From positions 105,250-126,543 of the forward strand of contig JAHNZQ020000004.1 in NCBI GenBank assembly GCA_019155205.2: 21,294 nt of DNA, written 5' to 3'. The translations under genes were made by a program, and so were the position numbers. The notes beneath the pieces are model-generated. The model did no database searches. It saw only the letters and a program-made list of their open reading frames with translations, and had not been told where the DNA came from. Below, piece after piece: positions 10,282 through 17,939 of the stretch. This stretch comes from Gracilaria vermiculophylla (lineage: Eukaryota; Rhodophyta; Florideophyceae; Gracilariales; Gracilariaceae). Numbering within the stretch: position 1 is the first letter of the stretch; each line of letters opens with the position of its first letter.

Positions 10282-11701
10282 ATGATTCCAGACGACGTGG
10301 TGCAAGGCGTGTTGTTGATGCTACGCACTGGGAAAAAAGCACTAAATAGGTTACGTTCTGTGCGGCTGAGCGCGATGAGACACGACGAAGTTCTTCAGAA
10401 TAATGATTATCTGGCTTCAACGTGTCTTAAGACGCTACGGCCACTTCAAGTACTACAACCAGAAGGGCCTAGCTTTACTGTTCGAGAAAATTATGTAGAG
10501 AGGGAAGAGTGGAGCTTCACCATCGGGTTTACCTACAGAGAAGGACTTGTTCTCTACGATATACAGTTCGACAATGGGTCGGTGGAGAAACGAGCAAGTC
10601 TTGTGGAAATGGCCGTACCATACGCAGATGCACATCCTCGATTTGAGCGAAAATGTGCTTTTGACGTCGGACACTACGGATTGGGATGCTGTGGCAATAG
10701 CCTTGAGGTCGGGTGTGATTGCTTAGGTGCGATTTGCTACTTTGACGCGGTTTTGTCAGACAGCAGGAGTGAACCATATAGAATCAAGAAAGCCGTATGT
10801 ACGCATGAGGAAGAAATGGGTCTCCTGTACAAGCACGTAGAATCTTGCACAGGCCATTCGGAAAGTCGACGTGCAAAACGACTGGTCATCTCTTTCATTG
10901 CAACTGTTGTGTACTAGGAGTATTTGTTCTACTGGTATCTTCGCCACGATGGTTCCATATCGCATGAAATCAAGCTTTCTGGTGAACTGTCTGCCAAATC
11001 TTCTTAGCAAATCTTCTTAGCAAAGGAGAAGTTGAACCCAACGCTGGGGTTATGGTGGCAGCTGGGGTGAATGCACAGATCCATCAGCACATGTTCTGCG
11101 CACGTTTGGAAATGGCAGTCGATCGCGTGGGCAACTCCGTGGAAGAGGTGAACTGGTCGCCGCCGAAGCCAGGGATCATAATCCGTATGGAAACGCTTTT
11201 CGAGTCCAAAACACCTTGTTACGAACAGAGAAAGAAGCCTAACGTGATGCGGTCGCTGCCGGCACATAGCGAATTTTCAACCCACACGTAATGAATGCTA
11301 TATCTGGGAAAACAGTTGCATACAAGCTTGTTCCGAACACATTTGGGTCATTCCAGCCGCCTCTTCTCACTACGGATGATAGCGCAGTGTCAAAGCGTGG
11401 CTGGTTTGCGAAGAAAGCATTGTAAGTCATGTCGCACGATGAAGACAAAAACTTTTGGGCAGGAGAGTTTCCAACTCAAAGTTCTGGCGGCGATGGTCTA
11501 CCACAATGAACAACCAAGAATCGCTCATTGGTTGACGAGCGCCTCGTAGTATGGCAAAGTTTCGGGGTTGCACATGTTCCAAGAACTGAAGATTTTCCCG
11601 TTATGCCGTGCGAAAGCACTGGTTTCAGCCTGAAGCCAGGTTGCTTCTTGCTCGGTAATCCAGGAATTGATCTACCTCCGCAAATGGATCGGGCAAGTTA
11701 A
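10282..11701 (+). pseudogene. Copper amine oxidase (primary-amine oxidase), catalytic domain, decayed
   Basis: The family oxidises primary amines to aldehydes with a Cu ion and the self-made cofactor TPQ, derived from a Tyr in T-x-x-N-Y-(D/E). Homology starts at LRPLQVLQPEGPSFTV (about 10430) and runs through WSFTIGFTYREGLVLYDIQF, NSLEVGCDCLGAICYFDAVL, RRAKRLVISFIATV, then YWY, KLSGELS, GVNAQIHQHMFCARLEMAV, NPYGNAFRV, KTVAYKLVPN and VAHVPRTEDFPVMP to TAA at 11699-11701. Frames change from 1 to 0 near 11000 and to 2 near 11170. Internal stops: TAG 10915-10917, TAA 11240-11242, TAG 11267-11269, TAA 11423-11425, TGA 11507-11509. The copper ligands remain: His at 11082-11084 and 11088-11090 (HQH) and His at 11573-11575. 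The TPQ Tyr does not: the 10915 TAG sits at its place. The small N-terminal domains are missing, so the copy is 5'-truncated. Confidence 0.9.
10995..11020 (+). repeat. Exact 13-base tandem duplication inside the amine oxidase remnant
   Basis: CAAATCTTCTTAG occurs twice back to back (10995-11007 and 11008-11020), followed by CAAA. Together with one extra C just before it, the duplication accounts for the change of reading frame: a 14-base net gain moves frame 1 to frame 0, and amine oxidase homology resumes directly after. Confidence 0.85.
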
Positions 11702-11760
11702 TTGTGCTAAACCTGAATATGCAGTAGCCAACGCGATTCGTAGTAAATGGTTATAAAGTA

Positions 11761-13052
11761 CAGTGCGTTTCATAAACATATTACCCCTCAAAAGTGCGCC
11801 AAAACTGTACTGTAGACTAGATTTTGCACATACTTTAGTCTATGTAGAATTGTTTCAAAAAGATATTTACACCGTCTTCTTTCTAGTAAAAATGGCTCGA
11901 GGCCCGCCACTATCCAAGCAAGAGCAGCTTCAAATCGTCAAGTTAAACGCCGAGAAGCAGTATAACAGTGCTATCGCTAAAAACTTAAAGCGTTCTAGGG
12001 TCACAATTGCTACTTTTCTCAAAAACCCGACTCTATATAGCTTAAAACGATCTCCGGGACGCCCAAAGAAGCTCAGCCCAGCAGATAAGAGAGGAATAAA
12101 AAAGGAGTTGTGCAAAGGAAAGGTATCGTGCAAAACAAATTGGAATTAATCTCAATCTCAACGTTTCTAAATGTACTATATAGAAGCAGATAAACCGCAC
12201 ATATGTCTTTAAATATAAAAAATGAAAAACAATTTCTTTCTCCAAGACCATCACAATCAAAAGAGAGTTGACTGTTTTGCTGGAAAAGCCTACTGGAAAA
12301 AAGAATGGGAAAATATTATTTTTACTGATGAAAAAAAGTTCAATTTGGACGGGCTACATTGCTACATATTTTATTGGCCCGATCGTCATAAGGAACGTCT
12401 TGATTTTTACACCAGGCATTCAGGTGGAAGCTTTGTAATGATTTGGGTAGGAATTGCTAAAAAAGTTCTAAAGTAACAGGAAATGCCTTCATTGAAACAA
12501 ACATGAATGCGGAAAAATATCAAAAAGTTCTTTACAATTATTTGCTACCGTTTGCTTTATGTTTTCATGAACACAACTTAATTTTCCAATAAGATACTGC
12601 GCTTGTACACACTTCATCTTTAATAAAAGAAAATAGGCTACAGAAGTCTGAAGTATCTGTTTTAGAGTGGCCGGCGCGCTCACCAGATTTGAACTCAATC
12701 AAAAGCTTATGAGGACTGCTGGTGAGGATGCTTTATGCACATGAGAGGCAATTACAGACCGTTTCTGAACTCTAAACCTGTATTACAAATTATTAGAAAT
12801 CTATAACAGTTTTAACTGTTGAAAAGTACATCAATTGGATTCCAAAACGTTGCATCTGCGTTATAAAGCAAAACAGATGCAAAGTAAACTATTGAAAGTC
12901 GCGCAGTAAATATTTGTCATTGATGATCATATGTTTTTGAAACGTTTTTTTTGACATTACTTTTTTCTGAAACCTATTTTTGTAGGCGCACAGTATACAT
13001 TTCGTAGTTTTTTGAGATTTCACAGCATGTCGTATGTTTTTGAAACAGTCTG
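11761..13052 (+). mobile_element. Tc1/mariner element with both ends and TA target duplication
   Basis: The left end CAGTGCGTTTCATAAACATA (11761 on) and the right end, read inward on the minus strand from 13052 as CAGACTGTTTCAAAAACATA, form an imperfect terminal inverted repeat. Each is flanked by TA (11759-11760 and 13053-13054), the standard target duplication. The length, about 1.29 kb, is typical of Tc1-like elements. GCGCC is shared further inward (TGCGCC at 11797 and GGCGCA near 12986), which suggests a longer, eroded repeat. The element is more AT-rich than its flanks. It carries one degenerate transposase gene. Confidence 0.85.
11892..12714 (+). pseudogene. Tc1/mariner transposase, decayed
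   Basis: The ATG at 11892 begins MARGPPLSKQEQLQIVKL, an N-terminal helix-turn-helix, followed by the linker SPGRPKKLSPADKRGIKK. The frame is lost after about 12145 and regained from 12222 with the catalytic domain: FTDEKKFNLDG (first Asp), GGSFVMIWVGI, a one-base shift near 12470, NMNAEKYQKVLYNYLLPF, DTALVHTSS (second Asp), VLEWPARSPDLNSIKSL. Stops inside homology: TAA just before DTALVHTS and TGA after SIKSL, where related proteins usually have Gln and Trp. The third catalytic residue, usually Glu in the NPIEN motif, reads Lys (NSIKS). By count there are 35 residues between the second Asp and that position, against 34 in classic Tc1. The protein could not be active. Confidence 0.85.
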
Positions 13053-13054
13053 TA

Positions 13055-13537
13055 TCACTAATAGAGAGAAAGTTAAGTTGGCAATTTTTATCAGTCGCTA
13101 GAATAGCTCAGTTTGTTAAAAGTAAAAGAAAAAAAGCTAAGCCATGATCAGAACGTATATGTAATGACAAAAGTGCTTTTTTGTAAAGTCATAGACACTG
13201 TTTCTATGAATATAATACTCTTGTGTGAGGATGAGGCCAAAGAGTGGCAGAGAGACCTTCAGCATCCCAGCCACCATTTTCACCGTCGTTAATGCCATCG
13301 CTATGTCTATCGTCAGTGAACTAGTCGCGCCAAACATCCACAAGCTCACTCGAAAAACTGTCCGTAGCATCAACTTGTTGGGCGTTTTTTACCACGCCTT
13401 TTACGCATGACGCATATGGCCGTAGAGCCGATTTATATCCAGCTCGCCACACAGCTGTCCATCCTGTACAACCAGCTGCGCGTCGCACCCTGTGTCGGCG
13501 TGTACCATGTGTCCACGTGTATACCCTTGACACATTC
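13055..13537. other. No recognisable gene
   Basis: Short ORFs on both strands (13225-13410 plus, 13137-13373 minus, and others) overlap each other. The plus one has a hydrophobic middle (FTVVNAIAMSIVSELVAP), but nothing identifies it. Confidence 0.4.
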
Positions 13538-14433
13538 TCAGTTGTTCGCACCCGCCGCGTCCCCCTCCCCGCCAGTGCTCTTCCAGTTCGCGCATCGAAG
13601 CCAGTCGTAGTCGGCCAAGAACGCGCAGTGCTTCTTCACCTCCTCATCGCCCTGTTTCAGCGGCCCGTACATCAGCATCCTTCTAGCGGCGAAACACGTC
13701 TGGTCGCTCGCAACTATCCCCCGCACCGCCTACAACGCCAGCTCTGATCCCACTCCCCGTCCACACAACGCCCGAATGTAGTTCCACACAGCCTCATTCT
13801 TATTCGCCCTTTGCATCACATTCAGCGCGAATCGCATTTCCTCTTCCCCTCGTTCTTCAACAGTCCCAGTGCTTGTCAGCACCATCCAACGATGATTCCA
13901 CGGCGAATTGTTTCGTAGATCTCGGGTGACATTCCATTCTGTGGAATGTAAATCCTCTTCTTGCAGTCCCTGTTTCACTTGCCATGCGCGATGTGCCCAT
14001 GCGTGATATTTCTTCCCGTCTTCTGCTAGGATAGTGTCGGTAAACTCTCGCTCGCGTTCCAATACAAACAGTTTGGCACAAAAGCGACAATGTTCCCATG
14101 CTTGGTAGTTCTTCGCGTGATCGGTGATAACCGATGCACAAAATGCCATTTCCTTTTCCCAAACGCACTTGTCCTGTTGAGCAAGTGCTTCAGCTGACTG
14201 TCGCCGTAACTACCATGCACTTGAATTACCTCCGTTATGCTCCATAGCCGCCGTTGCCAACTAACGAGTGCGTTCACTTCTCTCCGAAGTTTTCATCACC
14301 GTGTGCATTAATGCATGTAACATATTATGTGACACACTGATGCTGGTTCATCAAGTCGCATATCTTGTGAAGGAGAGATGAGCGTGTAGTCTACGTCGGC
14401 GAACCCCGAGAGGGTGGGGTGCAGTTCCTCCAT
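13538..14433 (-). pseudogene. FNTA: Protein farnesyltransferase / geranylgeranyltransferase I alpha subunit, decayed
   Basis: The alpha subunit pairs with FNTB or PGGT1B to attach isoprenoids to CaaX proteins. Its PPTA repeats are visible in order on the minus strand: ERSERTR, NSSAW..LRRQ, KNYQAWEHCRFCAKL, REREFTDTILAEDGKKYHAW, AHRAWQV, RDLRNNSPWNHRWMVL, EAVWNYIRAL, and the C-terminal CAFLADYDWLRCANW. The core frame runs from about 14340 to 13538 with TAG stops at 14261-14263, 14210-14212 and 13730-13732. The likely start is the ATG at 14433 in another frame (MEELHPTLSGFADVD, matching the WxDV region at the N-terminus), so a frameshift falls near 14330. At about 280 codons the copy is near full length. 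Nothing indicates a retrocopy: there is no poly(A) tail, and the genome appears intron-poor anyway. Confidence 0.85.
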
Positions 14434-15005
14434 TTCGGGTCGCGGCGTAGTGTCGCTCATCTTCACTCAAAAGTCGTTGCACTTGAGCCGATACAAAACT
14501 TAACCAACCGTCCGTAAGCTGCTTCTCTGCTTCAAGGCGACTAGTGTTCGCACAACGGCGAATGCAAAACGAAGACGAGATTGGGAATACGAAGTAATGT
14601 AACACTGTGCTCATAACGCAACATCCTCCTGGTTGAGGGGCTTTCGGAGTAAACGGATTCCTAAAGTTGCGCCTTTGAAAGAACGTTTCGGAAGCTCACA
14701 GCCGTAAATGTCAACCGCCTCTGCATGGCCCTTCCCCAGGGAACAAATGCGGCGTCATAGTATCAGCGCCGACCTATATTGCTACGAATAGACTCGGTAA
14801 TGGCCTCACTCACTCTTGCACGGAGACATTTTGATGCAGGCTATAGTCTCCGCATCTGATGAAATTCGTGATGATGTTCGTTCCTCCCTCAATCAGCTGC
14901 AGGTCGCTGCATGCAGATTCTGCATTGCAGAACGCTCGGCAGCTCAAATGGCTCCATCTTGTGCTTCGCACTACTTCTCACTCAACATGCACAGCCGCTC
15001 AACTC
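14434..15005. other. No recognisable gene
   Basis: This lies between the prenyltransferase remnant and the fibrillin gene, both on minus, so it should hold the 5' flank of one and the 3' flank of the other. A minus-strand ORF 14351-14614 has a helical patch (EAEKQLTDGWLSFVSAQVQRL) but no family match. The plus-strand ORF 14816-15172 largely overlaps the fibrillin gene. Confidence 0.4.
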
Positions 15006-15629
15006 TCACGTTACCTCGCCGTCCACCACCTTTAGCACTGACACACTGCCCATGTTACCTTGCAATACGAGCACGTCGTCGTCCAAATAGCGAACCCGAA
15101 GGCTACCCACAAGCTTCTTCTTTCTCATGTCGAATCGCAGCATGTTTCCCACGCGCAATTCGACGAAGGTAATTTTGCGTCTTAGCGACTGTAATAAGCT
15201 CAGATCGAAGCGAAACACCAAGCCTACTTGAAGCGGTCCCAGCGAGAAGCGCTGCTCGATGGCGCCGTTTTCATCACCGCTGTAGATTGTGTGATAAACC
15301 TTGTCGCACTGTTGCCACTTCGGCTTCCCTGCCGCCAGCACATCCGGCAGCGTCGTGTAAAGCAACTCTCTTCGTCCTGCTAGCCGCAGTTTAGTAGGTT
15401 TGGTTGTCTTTTGTTTCCATTCATGTTCTAGGCTATCGATTAGTGCTTCCATGTGTGCAACCTTTGCTGCATCGTCGCAGATCGCGCGCCCCATATTGAG
15501 CCCGTTTGTCGCTGCGAGCAAAGCGCGTTTCGCCGATTGCACGCTTTCTACGCTCATCGTGATGCGTGCACATGTGCTGTATGTCTTGCGCGCCGCGCGT
15601 GCGCCGAGCGGAGTGGAAACGAACGCCAT
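15006..15629 (-). CDS. Plastid-lipid-associated protein / fibrillin-like
   Basis: An uninterrupted 207-codon ORF from an ATG at 15629 to TAA-type stop at 15006. The N-terminus (MAFVSTPLGARAARKTYSTC) is rich in Ser, Ala and Arg, lacks acids, and has a Phe close to the start, as in red algal plastid transit peptides. The body fits the PAP/fibrillin lipocalin-like fold: KRALLAATNGLNMG, then RRELLYTTLPDVL (the family's G-x-W-x-LLYTT strand, with Arg in place of the usual Trp), KVYHTIY, and the C-terminal YLDDDVLVLQGNMGSVSVL, matching YLDxDLxIxRGxxGxxFVL with substitutions. Fibrillins bind hydrophobic small molecules at thylakoids and plastoglobules. The length is normal for a compact member. It is the only recognisable host gene here without a break, though changes at conserved sites allow early decay. 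No promoter motif was recognised. Confidence 0.75.
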   Translation of the reverse strand: MAFVSTPLGARAARKTYSTCARITMSVESVQSAKRALLAATNGLNMGRAICDDAAKVAHMEALIDSLEHEWKQKTTKPTKLRLAGRRELLYTTLPDVLAAGKPKWQQCDKVYHTIYSGDENGAIEQRFSLGPLQVGLVFRFDLSLLQSLRRKITFVELRVGNMLRFDMRKKKLVGSLRVRYLDDDVLVLQGNMGSVSVLKVVDGEVT

Positions 15630-16639
15630 CGTCTTGGTGTGGACAAAGTAGCTCTCTCCCAGCTCTGACTCCCTACTTACGAAGGCGCTCTGTCACGCAC
15701 TAAGTAATGGCGCCAAGATGTGATGGAATCCGTATCGGAGAATGCCAGACACGCTTTACAGAAATCATCATTGTGATATCTCGCAGATAACCAATCACAG
15801 CAAACACCTTCTGATCTGAAAGGATTCAGAGACTGTTCCGGTGCTGTGTAAAATGATACAGTGCGTTTCAGAAGTATAGGAAAATGCAAAAGCTCGCCAA
15901 AATATGGATTTTTGCCTACTCTAGCCACCCCACTTCGTTAAAACCCTCAAAAACGCGTTTCAAAAGTATAGGACATTCTGAACTCGCGCACGATTATTTC
16001 CACAACACGTTTTCATTCCTCGAAAAGACCTGAAATCTTCTACATTTAAAGCTTATAACACAATACTTCAATCAGTACCATAGATCTATTCCTTTTGTTC
16101 CCATTTTTATAACATTTTCTTAGATATTTATTGTAATATAAACCTAAAGTTTTATTGATAACTTAATAGTGCTCATCTGTGTTACATTTGGCATTTCAGA
16201 CCGGCGCACACCGAATACTCGTGCACAACGAAGCATGAATCATGTTAGCACGATGTATGCATTCTTGTGACGTGGCCCTGGGCCACATAGAGGCGAAGGA
16301 TTGATCCAAATCCTTTCGGCATTTATTATTGATCCGAATTCTATCGGCGTGTCGGATTTGAATTGCTGCGCTGGCGTTTCTGTTTTAGTGCAACGCCAGA
16401 GGCGGGAAAACACCACGAAGACGTTTAGAATCTTCCCCTTCTTGGGTAGCAAAGCAAACAGAGCCACTCTGGGCGTGCCATGGCGAAGCCGATTGGTACG
16501 ACCGAGGGCAGCCCTTCAGGCGATTACCTAGAGTGTTGAGTCTGAGATTCCTCCAATACGAAGTAGCCGGAATCACGATTAATCGGCACGGAGTCTCGCG
16601 AGCGAGTGTCAGAGAAGGGGTACAATAGGTACCCGGAGC
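15630..16639. other. No recognisable gene apart from transposon-end motifs
   Basis: A minus-strand ORF 15677-15928 has a Cys-rich patch (VCCDWLSARYHNDDFCKAC) that could be a zinc-binding remnant but is not recognised. 15975-16200 is AT-rich. The ORFs at 16301-16531 (plus) and 16240-16467 (minus) overlap and look non-coding. The segment ends at the LTR boundary, 16640. Confidence 0.4.
15857..15973 (+). repeat. Tc1-like terminal repeat remnant with an internal direct repeat
   Basis: TACAGTGCGTTTCA at 15857-15870 is identical to the first 14 bases of the Tc1 element at 11759 (TA plus the repeat start). GCGTTTCAGAAGTATAGGA (15863-15881) recurs as GCGTTTCAAAAGTATAGGA (15955-15973), 92 bases apart. 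Such paired motifs occur in Tc1 elements with IR/DR ends. The segment also shares CTCGCCAAAA with CGCCAAAACT of the other element. No matching right end is seen before 16640, so this is a truncated or solo end. Confidence 0.6.
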
Positions 16640-16902
16640 TGTAGTACAGTGACTCCTACGGAAATATAGTGGTTTGGCCTTAAGGTATAATATTCCTAAG
16701 GAGGGTTCGTAATTTATTACCTGGGCCACGGGGTGCATAATCTTGCCCGCGTGCGCTACAGCATCCTTAAGGTACGGTAGAATTTATTATTTATTTTAGA
16801 TATTTTATGCAGGTAATTAGCACAGTAGTGCGACCTGCCGAGGCGGGCTCCCGGCTAGATATTTAAGCTGCCGGTTGAGCTCCACCTCTGGGGAAGTAAA
16901 GA
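16640..16902 (+). mobile_element. LTR of a retroelement, identified from its left boundary
   Basis: It starts TGTAGTACAGTG at 16640 and matches the minus-strand LTR at 1-319; similarity is absent upstream of 16640. The matching part reaches about 16830; beyond that the two diverge, although both keep a CCCGGC...TATTT pattern and a CTGGGG block. GATATTTAAG near 16858 could be a TATA box for the retroelement promoter. The right end of the LTR cannot be fixed from one copy, so 16902 is only the end of visible similarity. Its orientation fits a 5' LTR for the gag-like ORF at 17940. Confidence 0.75.
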
Positions 16903-17939
16903 CAAGCACCCTTGGGTCTTCTTCTACATTTTCCAGTTGGAGTCTCTTGTCTATTCACGCAGGTTTCTAAGCCGCCGATCCCCAGGTCGCATCATAGCGG
17001 CGCCTGTAGGAGCATTGTCCGCCCAGTGAACCTTCCCCTCCGCTTGGTGTTTGCGGATCCCTTTCAAAATTCCCCCGGCTCGCGACAGCGGATACCGGAG
17101 ACGACCTTTAGGAATACGCGCCTTTGGAGTCACGAAAAACTCCTAACGGACGTTTTGCTTTACTACCTCGACAGGAGGGCTGACAGTAACACAGGAGCGA
17201 CAGCGTGTCCACCGGTGTGTGGGCACGGGACTAAAAGAGCAACAAAAACAGGATCCAATGCTGGGTCGAGTACACGAGAATGTCGGTAAGGGATAGACAC
17301 AAGTTGTGGTGACACTCTCTAAGTCTCGAGCGAGGATGAACTGCCGTGCAAACGGGTGCTAACACGCAGCAGCGGTAAGCGACGCTGGAGGCAGAAAAGT
17401 TCAAAGCCACGACCCTCTTGGGGCTGTCATAGGGTTTCCTGGGCAGCCGCCGTAGCGGGGTATATATACTGTAGTCGGCGCGCCACCCTGACAGTGGGGC
17501 GCGCCGCCCAAAATTATCTGAGTAAAATATCTAATTTGTCCAGCAATGCCATTCATTCTTACTGTACCCACGTGTGCTACCGGGCCGTTCAGCGTGCCCC
17601 TCAGCGGCCAATCGCTGCGCTAATCATCATAAAATAACCATACCTCTTCGGAGTGCAAGTCCCGACTAAGTCGTGAGAAATCCCCCAGAAGGGCGTTGCA
17701 CATCATATCCCCCTCCTTAGGAGCGAAACACACCTGCGCAGCAGTGAGTTGAGCGCCGAATATCGGGCTTTAAAGCACTCTTTCTCAACATGCCGGACAC
17801 CCGAGATTTTCCTACGTAACTTTGCGGTGCACAACAACATTCGCACAAGCGGTCTTCTCTTTCTATCGTCCGTCTTCCATCTCCAGCGATCGTTCCTGCC
17901 TTTAGCAGCTCCCCTCCGATTCCTGGTGTGACCAGCCAG
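16903..17939 (+). other. Rest of LTR and leader of the retroelement; no coding evidence
   Basis: This is the region between the LTR start and the gag-like ORF. ORFs 16912-17289 and 17356-17637 have no motif. I looked for a primer-binding site (a TGG start complementary to a tRNA 3' end) and could not support one. A strong GC-rich hairpin lies at 17476-17506 just after a TATATATA run (17461-17468). Confidence 0.5.
17476..17506. repeat. GC-rich inverted repeat (hairpin) in the retroelement leader
   Basis: CGGCGCGCC (17476-17484) and GGCGCGCCG (17498-17506) are exact reverse complements separated by 13 bases, and the loop can close further by AC/GT pairing with a two-base bulge. It directly follows an AT-rich TATATATACTGTAG segment. 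Possible roles in a retroelement leader include RNA packaging, dimerisation or transcription pausing; none is shown. Confidence 0.75.

Noticed and set aside
292..14433. Stop-codon reassignment or general readthrough, since homology continues across many in-frame stops
   Set aside because: All three stop codons occur inside homology, and there are also frameshifts, a tandem duplication and lost catalytic residues. Decay explains all of this; recoding does not.
14816..15172. 118-codon plus-strand ORF
   Set aside because: More than half lies antisense to the fibrillin-like gene, whose motifs are clear, and the ORF itself has no motif.
16912..17289. 125-codon plus-strand ORF in the LTR/leader region
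   Set aside because: No motif, location in a retroelement leader, and no continuation into gag.
16903..17939. tRNA primer-binding site or tRNA gene
   Set aside because: I searched for TGG-initiated tRNA 3'-end complements and for cloverleaf arms and found nothing convincing.
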